A stretch of DNA of 64,000 bases from an uncultured Oscillospiraceae bacterium (GTDB taxonomy: Bacteria > Bacillota > Clostridia > Oscillospirales > Oscillospiraceae): NCBI GenBank assembly GCA_949841465.1, contig CATKZW010000006.1:42750-106749 (forward strand), written 5' to 3'. Positions within the stretch are counted from its first letter, which is position 1. Each line of letters opens with the position of its first letter. The position numbers were made by a program, and so were the translations under genes. A model generated the notes under the pieces. It did no database searches. It worked only from the letters and a program-made list of their open reading frames with translations, and was not told the DNA's origin. Below are positions 8,095 to 16,154 of this stretch, in pieces.

Positions 8095-9495
8095 ATGACA
8101 AGAGAACAGATTGAAGCCTATTTCGCCGACAAGGAGAAGCTGCTGGTGGAGGCGGTGAGCCGCCTGGTGTCCATCGACAGCGTGGAGGGCAAACCCGCCC
8201 CCGGCGCGCCCTTCGGCCCCGGCCCCGCCGCCGCGCTGGACGAGGCGCTGGCCATCGCCCGGGAGTGGGGCCTGACGGCGGAAAACCACGAGGGCTACGT
8301 GGGCACCGCCGACCTGAACGACGGCGAGGACGCGCTGCACATACTGGGCCACCTGGACGTGGTGGCCCCCGGCGAGGGCTGGACGGTGACCCAGCCCTAT
8401 GCCCCCAAGCTGGTGGACGGTCTGCTGTACGGCCGGGGCACCGACGACGACAAGGGGCCGGTGGCGGCCTCCCTGCTGGCCATGAAGGCGGTGAAGGACC
8501 TGGGCGTGCCCCTCACGCGCAACTGCAAGGTCATCATGGGCACCAACGAGGAGAGCGGCTCGGGGGATATCGCCTGGTACTTCGCCCGGCACCCCTACGC
8601 CCCAGCCACCTTCTCGCCGGACGCGGGCTTCCCCGTCATCAACACGGAGAAGGGCGGCTTCCGGCCCACCTTCACGCGGGAGTGGCCCGCCCAGGAGGAG
8701 CTGCCCCGTGTGAACTGGCTCCACGGCGGCATCCGGGGGAACATCCTGCCGGGGGAGGCCTCCGCAGGGGTGGAGGGTCTGTCCATGTACGACATCCAGC
8801 CCGTGGCCCGGAACATCACCGCCCGCACCGGCATCAAGTTCACCTTTGCCAACGAGAACGGCGTCACCGCCATCAGGGCCAAGGGGGAGAACTCCCACGC
8901 CGCCTACCCCGAGGGAGGCAACAATGCCATCACAGGGCTGATCGCCCTGCTGTGCGCCCTGCCCCTGGCGGACGGCGGCTGCAAGGACGCATTGCACGAC
9001 CTCAGCGCCCTGATCCCCCACGGGGATTACAAGGGGCGGGCCCTGGGCATTGCCCAGGAGGAACCCATCGCCGGGCCGCTGACGGTGGCCTTCTCCCTGC
9101 TGGAGGTCACCAGGACCGGGCTGAAGGGCTATTTTGACAGCCGGGTCCCCCTGTGCGCCACCGAGGAGAATTGCCTGAACGTGGCCCGCGCCGCCTTTGA
9201 GGGCAGGGGCATCACCTTTGAGGGCGCCCAGGGCGCGCCCCACCATGTCCCCGCCAACAGCCCCTTCATCAAAACCCTGTTGAAGCGGTATGAGGAGTAC
9301 ACCGGCCTGAAAGGGGAGTGCCTGTCCACCGGCGGCGGCACCTATGTCCATGATATCCCCGGCGGCGTGGCTTTCGGCTGCTCTCTGCCCGGCTTCGACA
9401 GCCACCTCCACGGCGCGGACGAGCGGGCCCGGGTCAGCGACTTGATGCTGTCCGCCAAGCTGTTCGCCCACATCATCGTGGACATGTGCCAGTGA
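8095..9495 (+). CDS. pepV: M20 family dipeptidase, PepV/Sapep type
   Basis: A 466-residue zinc peptidase of the M20 family that cleaves dipeptides in the cytoplasm. The metal-site motifs are in order: LGHLDVVAPG (first His-Asp), GRGTDDDKGP (bridging Asp), TNEESGSGD (Glu-Glu) and a distal His near SGFDSH-like sequence in the C-terminal part. A lid domain insertion (about residues 200-350) is of PepV length. GAGGAG precedes the ATG at 8095; an upstream TTG start would lie inside the promoter. A terminator follows at 9630. Confidence 0.87.
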   Translation: MTREQIEAYFADKEKLLVEAVSRLVSIDSVEGKPAPGAPFGPGPAAALDEALAIAREWGLTAENHEGYVGTADLNDGEDALHILGHLDVVAPGEGWTVTQPYAPKLVDGLLYGRGTDDDKGPVAASLLAMKAVKDLGVPLTRNCKVIMGTNEESGSGDIAWYFARHPYAPATFSPDAGFPVINTEKGGFRPTFTREWPAQEELPRVNWLHGGIRGNILPGEASAGVEGLSMYDIQPVARNITARTGIKFTFANENGVTAIRAKGENSHAAYPEGGNNAITGLIALLCALPLADGGCKDALHDLSALIPHGDYKGRALGIAQEEPIAGPLTVAFSLLEVTRTGLKGYFDSRVPLCATEENCLNVARAAFEGRGITFEGAQGAPHHVPANSPFIKTLLKRYEEYTGLKGECLSTGGGTYVHDIPGGVAFGCSLPGFDSHLHGADERARVSDLMLSAKLFAHIIVDMCQ

Positions 9496-9540
9496 GTTCC
9501 TTTTTCTTGAAAGAAAAAGGAACCGAAAAAGAACTTTTAG
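9496..9540 (-). repeat. dispersed T-rich hairpin family, copy 3
   Basis: Perfect 13-base arms (9496-9508 and 9511-9523) with the CTTTTTCTT core and outer GTTC/GAAC pairs, followed by the reverse complement of the CTAAAAGTTCTTTTTCG flank. It begins at the stop codon of the dipeptidase gene. Confidence 0.7.
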
Positions 9541-9629
9541 CTCGTTGCCACCCGATCTAATCCCGCAGCGTACTGCGACGGCCACGGGAGACACAGCATA
9601 TCCGGAAAAACAAATCAAAACAAAAGGAA

Positions 9630-9662
9630 ACCGCCCTGTGTACGCACAGGGCGGTCTTTTTT
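9630..9662 (+). terminator. terminator after the dipeptidase gene
   Basis: ACCGCCCTGTG (9630-9640) pairs with CACAGGGCGGT (9645-9655), followed by CTTTTTTG. Confidence 0.9.
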
Positions 9663-9720
9663 GCTCCACGAAGGTGGTCGAGCAACAGCTTTTCCATATC
9701 AGACTGGAGCGTAACGGACC

Positions 9721-9765
9721 AAAAGTTTCTTTTTGCTTACTTTTTCTTTACAAAGAAAAAGTAAG
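9721..9765 (+). repeat. dispersed T-rich hairpin family, copy 4
   Basis: The flank AAAAGTTTCTTTTTG is followed by perfect 14-base arms (9736-9749 and 9752-9765). The core is the same as in copy 2, but the outer pairs are CTTA/TAAG. It abuts the stop codon of the uracil permease gene on the opposite strand. Confidence 0.7.
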
Positions 9766-11142
9766 TTACGGATGGATGCCGCGGTTCTGGTCGCCGGACT
9801 GGTTGGCGCCGAACTCGTAATCGTTGCCGGGGAGGATGGCGTTGAGGACAATGCCGGCGATGGCGGCGATGGCCAGGGAGGTAAGGGTCACGGCAGCCCC
9901 GCCCACCTGGAAGGTCAGCCCGCCGGAGAAGCCCAGGCCGCACACCAGAATCACGGCGGCAATGATGAGGTTGCGGGAGTTGGTGAAGTCCACCTTGTTC
10001 TCCACGATGTTGCGCACGCCGATGGCGGAGATCATGCCGTAGAGCATAAAGCTGACCCCGCCCACGATGGCGGCGGGCATGGAGCCGATGACCTCGGCCA
10101 TCTTAGGGATAAAGCCCAGCACTATGGCATAGATGGCGGCCAGCCGGATGACCTTGGGGTCGTACACCCGGGACAGCACCAGCACGCCGGTGTTCTCGCC
10201 GTAGGTGGTGTTGGCGGGGCCGCCGAACATGGCGGACAGGGAGGTGGCGATGCCGTCGCCGATGAGGGTGCGGTGCAGGCCGGGGTCCTGGAGGAAGTTG
10301 TCCCCCACGGTGGCGGAGATGGCGGACATATCGCCGATGTGCTCCATCATGGCGGCGATGGCGATGGGGGCCATGACCAGGATGGCGGACAGGTCAAACT
10401 TGGCGATCTGGAAGGGGGGCAGGCCCACCCAGCCCGCTTGGGCCACGGCGGCGAAGTTCAGCAGAGGGGAGCCGTCGGCGGCGGTGACGCCGCAGGCGTT
10501 CATGATGAGGGCGGCAATGTAGGAGACCACCACGCCCAGCAGGATGGGGATGATTTTCAGCATCCCCTTGCCCCAGATGTTAAAGACGATAATCACCGCC
10601 AGGGCAATGAGGGCCAGGGGCCAGCAGGTGGCGGCGTTGTTGACGGCGGAGGGGGCCAGGTTCAGGCCGATGCAGATGATGATGGGGCCGGTGACCACGG
10701 GGGGGAGGAAGCGCATGACCTTCTTCACGCCCACTACCTTCACCAGCAGGGCCAGCACCAGGTACAGCAGGCCGGCCGCCACGATGCCGCCGCAGGCGTA
10801 CTGGAGCTTTTCCGCCTGGGACATCCCGGCGTAGATGCCCTCCTTCATCCCGCCCATGGCGGCAAAGCCGCCCAGGAAGGCGAAGGACGAGCCCAGGAAG
10901 GCGGGGACCTTCAGCTTTGAGCAGAGGTGGAAAAACAGGGTGCCGATGCCGGCGAAGAACAGGGTGGTCTGGATGCTCAGCGGCATCCCGATGGGCTCGC
11001 CGGAGGCGCTCACCTGGCTGTTCACCAAGATGGGCACCAGGATGGTGGCCCCAAACATGGCGAACATGTGCTGGAGACCCAGGACCAGCATTTTGGGCAG
11101 GCCCAGGGTGCGGGCGTCGCGGATGGGTTCTTGGTTGTTCAT
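9766..11142 (-). CDS. uraA: uracil/xanthine permease, NCS2 family
   Basis: A 458-residue inner-membrane nucleobase:proton symporter with about 12-14 hydrophobic segments. The start LGLQHMFAMFGATILVPIL and the later ANTTYGENTGVL region are hallmarks of the UraA/PyrP branch of NCS2. I start it at MNNQEP (11142), preceded by GGGAGAG, rather than twelve codons upstream. The transcript begins near 11304 and passes a leader peptide and an intrinsic terminator before the gene, which points to pyrimidine control. Uracil is the best guess for substrate; xanthine cannot be excluded. Confidence 0.92.
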   Translation of the reverse strand: MNNQEPIRDARTLGLPKMLVLGLQHMFAMFGATILVPILVNSQVSASGEPIGMPLSIQTTLFFAGIGTLFFHLCSKLKVPAFLGSSFAFLGGFAAMGGMKEGIYAGMSQAEKLQYACGGIVAAGLLYLVLALLVKVVGVKKVMRFLPPVVTGPIIICIGLNLAPSAVNNAATCWPLALIALAVIIVFNIWGKGMLKIIPILLGVVVSYIAALIMNACGVTAADGSPLLNFAAVAQAGWVGLPPFQIAKFDLSAILVMAPIAIAAMMEHIGDMSAISATVGDNFLQDPGLHRTLIGDGIATSLSAMFGGPANTTYGENTGVLVLSRVYDPKVIRLAAIYAIVLGFIPKMAEVIGSMPAAIVGGVSFMLYGMISAIGVRNIVENKVDFTNSRNLIIAAVILVCGLGFSGGLTFQVGGAAVTLTSLAIAAIAGIVLNAILPGNDYEFGANQSGDQNRGIHP

Positions 11143-11184
11143 ACTCTTCTCTCCCTTTTCATTGGTGTGGAAGGACACAGGCGC

Positions 11185-11217
11185 AAAAAAAGAGGCAACC
11201 GCCCAACGGCGACTGCC
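11185..11217 (-). terminator. attenuator hairpin before the uracil permease gene
   Basis: On the minus strand GGCAGTCGCC (11217-11208) pairs with GGCGGTTGCC (11203-11194) over ten pairs, two of them G-U, around GTTG. The tract TCTTTTTTT (11193-11185) follows. The stem begins three bases after the stop codon of the leader peptide, so a ribosome at that stop would cover its 5' arm. Confidence 0.8.
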
Positions 11218-11220
11218 CGA

Positions 11221-11283
11221 CTAAGAAAAATAGAAACGATACGCCCGCTGAAAAAATGTCCCGGCAAACAGCGGCTTGCGCAT
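11221..11283 (-). CDS. leader peptide of the uracil permease operon
   Basis: A 20-codon reading frame, MRKPLFAGTFFQRAYRFYFS, with a near-perfect AAAAGGAGGGG ribosome site (11299-11289). Four of its five phenylalanine codons are TTT, and the message has U-rich runs (TTTTTT and TTTCTATTTTTCT) just before the attenuator. This is the design of the E. coli pyrBI leader: low UTP slows polymerase in the U-runs, the ribosome catches up, and the terminator cannot form. The sequence shows the parts; the mechanism here is inferred. Confidence 0.65.
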   Translation of the reverse strand: MRKPLFAGTFFQRAYRFYFS

Positions 11284-11310
11284 ATCGTCCCCTCCTTTTG
11301 CGTTCGGTCT

Positions 11311-11339
11311 ATGATACCAGAAGATGGCTTTGATTGCAA
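11311..11339 (-). promoter_or_regulatory. promoter of the uracil permease operon
   Basis: On the minus strand TTGCAA (11339-11334), 17 bases, TATCAT (11316-11311). Transcription should start near 11304, a few bases before the leader peptide ribosome site. Confidence 0.7.
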
Positions 11340-11355
11340 GCTGGGATTCTGCACA

Positions 11356-11384
11356 AAAACCGCCCGGGGAAACCGGGCGGTTTT
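11356..11384. terminator. terminator of the amino-acid ABC operon
   Basis: AAAACCGCCCGG (11356-11367) pairs with CCGGGCGGTTTT (11373-11384), giving a stem with U-runs in both directions. It lies 70 bases after the ATPase stop codon at 11454. Confidence 0.8.
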
Positions 11385-11453
11385 CACAAAAGCTGGTGCT
11401 GACGTCGTCGCGCTGCGGAGCGGTCAGGGGGTGCAGTCCGTTTCTCCGCGCTT

Positions 11454-12176
11454 CTACAGCACCTTGGAGAGGAATTCGATGGTGCGGGGCTCCTTAGGGT
11501 GGGCGAAGAAGGCGTGGGGCTCGTCCTCCTCCAGGATTTTCCCGCCGTCCATGAACAGCACACGGGTGCCCACCTCCCGGGCGAAGCCCATCTCGTGGGT
11601 GACCACCACCATGGTCATGCCCTCGTCGGCCAGCTCCTTCATGACGGCCAGCACCTCGCCCACCATCTCCGGGTCCAGGGCGGAGGTAGGCTCGTCAAAC
11701 AGCATCAGCTTGGGCTTCATGGCCAGGGCCCGGACGATGGCAATGCGCTGCTTCTGCCCGCCGGACAGCTGGGCGGGGTAGGCGTCCGCCTTCTCCTCCA
11801 GGTTGACCCGGCGCAGCAGGGCGGTGGCGGCGTCGTCCGCCTCCGCCTGGCTCATCAGCCTGGTCTGCACCGGGGCCAGGGTGATGTTTTTTCGGATGGT
11901 CATGTTGGGGAACAGGTTGAAGTGCTGGAACACCATGCCCATCTGACGGCGCACGGCGTTGATGTCCGCCTTTGGGTCGGTGATCTCCTGGCCCTGGAAG
12001 GTGATGGAGCCGGAGGTGGGGGTCTCCAGCAGGTTGAGACAGCGCAGGAAGGTGGACTTACCGGAGCCGGAGGGCCCGATGACCACCACCTTTTCGCCGG
12101 GGTGGATGTGCTGGTCGATGTGGTCCAGCACCAGGTGGTTCCCAAAGGACTTGGTCAGGCCTTTAACGTCGATCAC
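11454..12176 (-). CDS. polar amino-acid ABC transporter, ATP-binding protein
   Basis: A 240-residue ABC ATPase of the GlnQ/HisP/ArtP class that powers amino-acid import. Walker A is GPSGSGKST (about residue 34), the signature [11 protein letters not shown] follows near residue 137, Walker [15 protein letters not shown] near 157 and the switch His in VVTHEMGFA near 192. Its start overlaps the permease gene by 14 bases, so translation is coupled. It is the last gene of a binding protein - permease - ATPase operon ending in a terminator. Confidence 0.93.
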   Translation of the reverse strand: MIDVKGLTKSFGNHLVLDHIDQHIHPGEKVVVIGPSGSGKSTFLRCLNLLETPTSGSITFQGQEITDPKADINAVRRQMGMVFQHFNLFPNMTIRKNITLAPVQTRLMSQAEADDAATALLRRVNLEEKADAYPAQLSGGQKQRIAIVRALAMKPKLMLFDEPTSALDPEMVGEVLAVMKELADEGMTMVVVTHEMGFAREVGTRVLFMDGGKILEEDEPHAFFAHPKEPRTIEFLSKVL

Positions 12177-12945
12177 TTTGACGCAGCCTCCTTTCCAGGA
12201 TGCCCTGGAGCCAGCTGAAGATCATGACCAGGACTAAGTAGATGACGGCGCTGCCGATGAGGGGGAACATGGCGTCGTAGGTGCGGTTGATGATGTCGCG
12301 GGCGGCCTTGATGAGCTCCTGGCCGCCGATGACGGAGATCATGGAGGTGTCCTTGAGCAGCACGATGAACTCGTTGCCCAGGGAGGGGAGGATGGCCTTG
12401 AACGCCTGGGGTATGACGATAAAGCGCATGGTGTCGAAATAACCCAGGCCCAGGGACCGCCCCGCCTCCATTTGGCCGGGGTCCAGGGACATGAGGCCGC
12501 CGCGGATGATCTCCGCCACATAGGCCCCCGAGTTGATGCCCAGGGTCAGTGCGCCCACCATGGTGTAATTCCGGCTGCTGGAGAAGATGACCATGCCCAT
12601 GATGAGGATTTGGACCATCATGGGGGTGCCCCGGATGATGGTCACGTACACCCTGCACACAAAGTTGACCGCGCCCAGCAGGACATTCCGCCGTCCGGGC
12701 CGCTGCTGGTCGTGGGCGGTGCGGACGACGGCCACCAGCACCCCCAGCACCACGCCGATGCACAGGGCAATGGCGGTGACGCACAGGGTGGTGCCCACCC
12801 CGCGCAGGTACTGCTGCCAGCGGTCATTTTCCAAAAACGCCTGATAGAACCGGACAAAAAACACCTGCCACCACTCGGCGGCGACGGCCGGGTCCTTGGA
12901 CAGCATCATGCCCCGCCACAGCTCATAGTAATAGGCCAGATCCAT
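12163..12945 (-). CDS. polar amino-acid ABC transporter, permease
   Basis: A 260-residue membrane protein with five or six hydrophobic segments and the HisM/GlnP-type cytoplasmic loop ([20 protein letters not shown] near residue 180) that contacts the ATPase. The N-terminal 55 residues are an extension before the first membrane segment. A single permease gene suggests that it forms a homodimer. A 22-base palindrome separates it from the binding-protein gene. Confidence 0.92.
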   Translation of the reverse strand: MDLAYYYELWRGMMLSKDPAVAAEWWQVFFVRFYQAFLENDRWQQYLRGVGTTLCVTAIALCIGVVLGVLVAVVRTAHDQQRPGRRNVLLGAVNFVCRVYVTIIRGTPMMVQILIMGMVIFSSSRNYTMVGALTLGINSGAYVAEIIRGGLMSLDPGQMEAGRSLGLGYFDTMRFIVIPQAFKAILPSLGNEFIVLLKDTSMISVIGGQELIKAARDIINRTYDAMFPLIGSAVIYLVLVMIFSWLQGILERRLRQSDRR

Positions 12946-12977
12946 TGCTCTCCCTCTCTTTCCCGCTTATAGCGCAA

Positions 12978-12999
12978 AGGAGCGGCCCGGGCCGCTCCT
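12978..12999. other. 22-bp perfect palindrome between binding-protein and permease genes
   Basis: AGGAGCGGCCC and its complement GGGCCGCTCCT are back to back, extended outward by CGCA/TGCG pairs. There is no U-run, so it is more likely a 3' mRNA-stabilising stem than a full terminator. Such stems often keep the binding-protein message more abundant than the permease message. Confidence 0.6.
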
Positions 13000-13023
13000 C
13001 TGCGAAGCTGTTTGGTGCGTGGA

Positions 13024-13914
13024 TTACTCGGCGGTGATATACTGATCGATGATCTTCTGGACGGTGCCGTCGGCGATCAGCTCATTCAGCGCGCCGTTGA
13101 TGGCGTTGAGCAGAGCGGTGTTGCCCTCGTCCACGGCGGCGCAGTAGTTCTCAATGACGTACTCCGCCTCCAGGATCTCCAGGCCGGGGTTGTTCTTCAC
13201 GTAAACCTCGGCGGGGCCTTTGTCGATGACCACGCAGTCCACCTGGCCGTTGATCAGCGCCTGGACGGCCACGGAGCCGTTATCCAGGGAGGTGACGTGG
13301 TCCGCGCCGTGGGCGTCCTGACAGAAGGCCTCGCCGGTGGTGCCGCGCTGCACGCCGATCTGGATGTCCTCCAGCACATTGCCGTCGGCGCCCACCAGCT
13401 GGAGGTCGTCGTTGGTGCCGGCGATGCGGTCGTCGCCCTCGTTGACGATAATGACCTGATAGCCGGTGGCATAGCTGTCGGTGAAGTCCAGCACCAGGTC
13501 CCGGTCCTCCCGGTAGGTCAGGCCGGCCAGGATCACGTCGTGGCGGTTCTCCTGCACGGAGATCAGGGCGGCGTCGAAGTCAATGTCGTCAATGACCAGC
13601 TCCAGGCCCAGCTTGTCGGCGATGGCCTGGGCGATCTCGGGGTCGATGCCGATGATTTTGCCGCTGTCGTCGGTCATCTCATAGGGGGGGAAGGAGGCGT
13701 TGGTCACCATGAGCAGCTTGCCCGGCTCGATGGTGGTGAAGTCCGCCGTACCGCCCTGGGCGGGCTCGGAAGGGGCGGCGGAGGGTTCGCCGGCCTGAGA
13801 GGGGGCGGCGGTGGGGGTGGGCGTGCCGCCCTCGCCGGAGCAGGCGGCCAGGGCAGAGACCATGGTCAGCGCCAGCAGCAGGGCTGCAAGTTTCTTCATT
13901 GCTTTCATTTTCAT
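13024..13914 (-). CDS. amino-acid ABC transporter, substrate-binding lipoprotein
   Basis: A 296-residue lipoprotein. A hydrophobic signal ends in the lipobox ALAAC (Cys25), followed by a Thr/Pro/Ala-rich linker to about residue 60. The solute-binding fold of family 3 follows (FPPYEMTDDSGKIIGIDPEIAQ near residue 75; the DFTDSYATGYQ block near 140). It captures an amino acid outside the membrane and hands it to the permease. ATGs at 13914 and 13908 are both possible; AGGAG at 13923-13919 suits either only moderately. Arg or Gln are candidate substrates, undecided from sequence alone. Confidence 0.9.
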   Translation of the reverse strand: MKMKAMKKLAALLLALTMVSALAACSGEGGTPTPTAAPSQAGEPSAAPSEPAQGGTADFTTIEPGKLLMVTNASFPPYEMTDDSGKIIGIDPEIAQAIADKLGLELVIDDIDFDAALISVQENRHDVILAGLTYREDRDLVLDFTDSYATGYQVIIVNEGDDRIAGTNDDLQLVGADGNVLEDIQIGVQRGTTGEAFCQDAHGADHVTSLDNGSVAVQALINGQVDCVVIDKGPAEVYVKNNPGLEILEAEYVIENYCAAVDEGNTALLNAINGALNELIADGTVQKIIDQYITAE

Positions 13915-13980
13915 TCATCTCCTAAATCGTTGCGGACCGGGGAGCCGGAGCTTGCGCACCCCGCGGCTCCCTGCGGGGCG

Positions 13981-14000
13981 AAAAAGGGATATCCCTTTTT
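13981..14000. other. 20-bp palindrome in the leader of the amino-acid ABC operon
   Basis: AAAAAGGGAT and ATCCCTTTTT form a perfect palindrome just after the predicted start of transcription. A second stem (CCCCGC/GCGGGG, about 13959-13978) follows before the ribosome site. The 90-base leader is therefore largely folded. Confidence 0.5.
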
Positions 14001-14010
14001 CATGAAGCCG

Positions 14011-14039
14011 ATTATAAACGTTATGCAAAAGAAATGCAA
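14011..14039 (-). promoter_or_regulatory. promoter of the amino-acid ABC operon
   Basis: On the minus strand TTGCAT (14039-14034), 17 bases, TATAAT (14016-14011). The -35 lies inside the arm of an 11-base inverted repeat (14033-14043 with 14057-14067), which could act as the terminator of the upstream gene or as an operator. Confidence 0.7.
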
Positions 14040-14117
14040 GGGGAATCGTCTGAAAACCCCTTGCATTCCCTGCTTTTCATCGTTTTGACGGACAGAGCGT
14101 GCATAAGTATACATTTT

Positions 14118-14137
14118 TATGCAAATTTATTTGCATA
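14118..14137. promoter_or_regulatory. AT-rich palindromes, possible ArgR-type boxes
   Basis: TATGCAAAT and ATTTGCATA flank a two-base centre (14118-14137). The adjoining 14101-14123 reads TGCATAA...TTATGCA around TATACA, a second imperfect palindrome. Their spacing and AT-rich centre resemble ARG boxes of Gram-positive ArgR, but the half-sites are not exact. They lie between the DUF2156 stop and the ABC promoter. Confidence 0.35.
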
Positions 14138-14146
14138 TCCACTCTG

Positions 14147-15061
14147 TCAGCCCTGAACCGTCCGGGCGGTGTATTTGGTCAGGAGGATATCCGGGTAATA
14201 GGACAGCTTGGCCCGGCGCAGGCCCTCCAGCCCCAGGTCGTCCTCCCGGTTGAGCCACTTCACCTGGGGGTGGCGGGCGCGGATGAGCCGGGCCATCTCC
14301 CGGTTGATGGCGGGGTAGGCCCCCTGGACGTCGCCGAAGGACTTCTCGAAGTTTACGTCAAAGACCTCCGGCGTGATGAAGCCCCCCAGGGAGAAGGCGA
14401 TGGGGCTGCCGTCCGCCCGGATCAGCGCCCCCTCCAGCCCCAGCTTGTCCATGTGGTACAGCGCCTCGATGACGGCCACCGTCTCCTCCGATACGGTGTT
14501 GATGTCCTCCCCCGCCTCCTCCTGGCGGATGGCGGCCCACTGGCGCTCCAACTCCACGCACTCGGGGACGTTGGCGGGGGTGATGTCCTCCAGCAGCCAG
14601 TCGGGGAACTGCTCGTCAAAGCGGTGGATGTGGTTGCGCTTGGCGTGGAGCTTCTTGCCGGGCAGATCGGCCAGGCGGTTGACATCGTAGAGGTAGTCAA
14701 AGCCGTTCCGGTCCTCCTCAAAGGTGAAGCGCCCCGGACAGGCCGCCTCCAGCGCCTCCTTCTGCGTTTCAGTGACGCACACCAGCACCAGGGGAGCGCC
14801 CTGGGCGGCGGCGTCCGCCTCCAGCGCGTCCACGGCGGGGGCCAGGGGGCCGCTCCCGGCGGGGTAGAGGCAGCTCAGCCCCAATGCCCCCTCGATGCGC
14901 ACCAGCAGACGGTCCCCCGCCCGGGCGATCTTCTGGGGGTAGGCCCGGCTCCACAGGTAGATGTTGGTGAAGTTGTATTCGCAGCCCAGGCTGCCCTCCG
15001 CCGCCAGCAGGGACTGGACCCATTGGCGGTCCTCAAACTGAGGGCTTTCAAAGGTGATCAT
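14147..15061 (-). CDS. DUF2156 (phosphatidylglycerol lysyltransferase C-terminal-like) protein
   Basis: A soluble protein of about 304 residues with no membrane segment. It matches the DUF2156 fold, the GNAT-like aminoacyl transferase domain found at the C terminus of MprF. Landmarks are CEYNFTNIYLWS near residue 26, KKLHAKRNHIHRF near 140 and the closing WLNREDDLGLEGLRRAKLSYYP. Without the flippase part it cannot be a full MprF, so the acceptor is unknown. The ATG at 15061 has AAGGA at good distance; the ATG at 15070 is too close to it. It follows the HIT gene by about 50 bases on the same strand. Confidence 0.8.
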   Translation of the reverse strand: MITFESPQFEDRQWVQSLLAAEGSLGCEYNFTNIYLWSRAYPQKIARAGDRLLVRIEGALGLSCLYPAGSGPLAPAVDALEADAAAQGAPLVLVCVTETQKEALEAACPGRFTFEEDRNGFDYLYDVNRLADLPGKKLHAKRNHIHRFDEQFPDWLLEDITPANVPECVELERQWAAIRQEEAGEDINTVSEETVAVIEALYHMDKLGLEGALIRADGSPIAFSLGGFITPEVFDVNFEKSFGDVQGAYPAINREMARLIRARHPQVKWLNREDDLGLEGLRRAKLSYYPDILLTKYTARTVQG

Positions 15062-15111
15062 AAAATCCATTCCTTTTCTTGGTGTCGGGATATCACGGCG
15101 CGACGGGGGGT

Positions 15112-15576
15112 CTATAGAAGCTGATCCAGTTCTAACAGTAACGATTGCTTCATATCCGACAATTCGCGCTCCGTAGGGCGTACATCGTCGCAATGCATCT
15201 TTTCCATTGGATACCACCAAACCGGGCCTTTGCCATTGTTGCCACAGGCCCCTATATCCCCGGCTACTCTTGGGAACAGGTGCCAATGAAGGTGGGCGTC
15301 CCCCATTCCGAGCAGCTCGTAATTCATTTTTTCCGCGCCAAAGGCCGCCGAGACAGCCTGAGCAACCACGGACATTTCCTCCAGAAACCTCGCCCTTTCG
15401 GCGGGAGGGAGGTGGAACAGCTCGGTCTTGTCCTCGTGCGACTTGTATAGGAACAGCGTATAGCCGCGAAAGTGCTGGTGATCTCCGATCACGACATAGC
15501 CCGTGTCAAGCTCTTTTACAAAATACGGGTTTTCTCCCCGTTTGATCTGCTCAATCCTGTCGCATATCAGACACAT
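15112..15576 (-). CDS. HIT family nucleotide-binding hydrolase
   Basis: A 154-residue protein of the histidine triad superfamily. The triad is HLHWHLFPR near residue 96, matching H-x-H-x-H-x-x. HIT proteins hydrolyse or transfer nucleotidyl groups from dinucleotides or nucleoside phosphoramidates. A CxxC at residues 2-5 is common in clostridial members. AGGAGGC precedes the ATG. It is distinct from the second HIT protein encoded at 28005. Confidence 0.9.
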   Translation of the reverse strand: MCLICDRIEQIKRGENPYFVKELDTGYVVIGDHQHFRGYTLFLYKSHEDKTELFHLPPAERARFLEEMSVVAQAVSAAFGAEKMNYELLGMGDAHLHWHLFPRVAGDIGACGNNGKGPVWWYPMEKMHCDDVRPTERELSDMKQSLLLELDQLL

Positions 15577-15663
15577 TAAAAAAGCCTCCTGATGCTTCCA
15601 ATTTGGATTTGGCGTGTATCAGCATATCACAGCCCCAGGAAAAACGCAACGGGAAAACGCATG

Positions 15664-15697
15664 AAAAGGCAGGAGGCCGGGCGGCCTCCTGCCTTTT
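15664..15697. terminator. bidirectional terminator between HIT and dha operons
   Basis: Fifteen-base perfect arms AAAAGGCAGGAGGCC (15664-15678) and GGCCTCCTGCCTTTT (15683-15697) around GGGC. Confidence 0.85.
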
Positions 15698-15772
15698 GTG
15701 TTAGGCTTGGCTGTGAGGGGTGTGCGTCTTGACCCGTGCCCGGCCTCCGGCGGAGGGGGAGCGCCGTCCGCG

Positions 15773-16153
15773 TTACAGCTTTTTCTGGGTTCCGACCTGC
15801 TCCAGGTCCGCCAAAATCTCCTCCAAGTCGGACCCCGCCTCGGAGCCCACGGCGGCGGTCACCGCGCCCTCGGCCACCGGGCAGTCCGCCAGGACGATTT
15901 TCCGGTCCTCCATGGACTCCATGACCATTTCGGCGGTCATCACCGCGCTGCCCATGTCCATGAGGATGAGCACGCCGTCGTCGGAATAGACCTCGTCCAC
16001 GGCGTTGGAAATCTTCTCGAAGCTGGTGCCGAAGGAGCCGTCCTCCAGCCCACCCGCCGCGGCGATGGGGGCGGTCTTGGCCATCATCCGGGCCAGATCC
16101 ACCACGCCCTCCGCCAGCTTAGCGCTGTGGGACACAATTACGATGCCGACCAT
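15773..16153 (-). CDS. dhaM: dihydroxyacetone kinase phosphotransfer subunit DhaM
   Basis: A 126-residue protein of the EIIA-mannose fold. It carries a phosphoryl group from PTS HPr to the ADP held on DhaL, using the His in VSHSAKLAEG (His9). Only the EIIA domain is present, as usual in Gram-positive bacteria; the HPr and EI-like domains of E. coli DhaM are absent. It starts one base after the dhaL stop, so dhaK-dhaL-dhaM form one operon in pathway order. Confidence 0.92.
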   Translation of the reverse strand: MVGIVIVSHSAKLAEGVVDLARMMAKTAPIAAAGGLEDGSFGTSFEKISNAVDEVYSDDGVLILMDMGSAVMTAEMVMESMEDRKIVLADCPVAEGAVTAAVGSEAGSDLEEILADLEQVGTQKKL

Positions 16154-16154
16154 A

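Noticed and set aside
15773..15800. Possible extra EI or HPr domain for DhaM.
   Set aside because: The frame ends at 15773 after the EIIA fold; the short Gram-positive form is normal.
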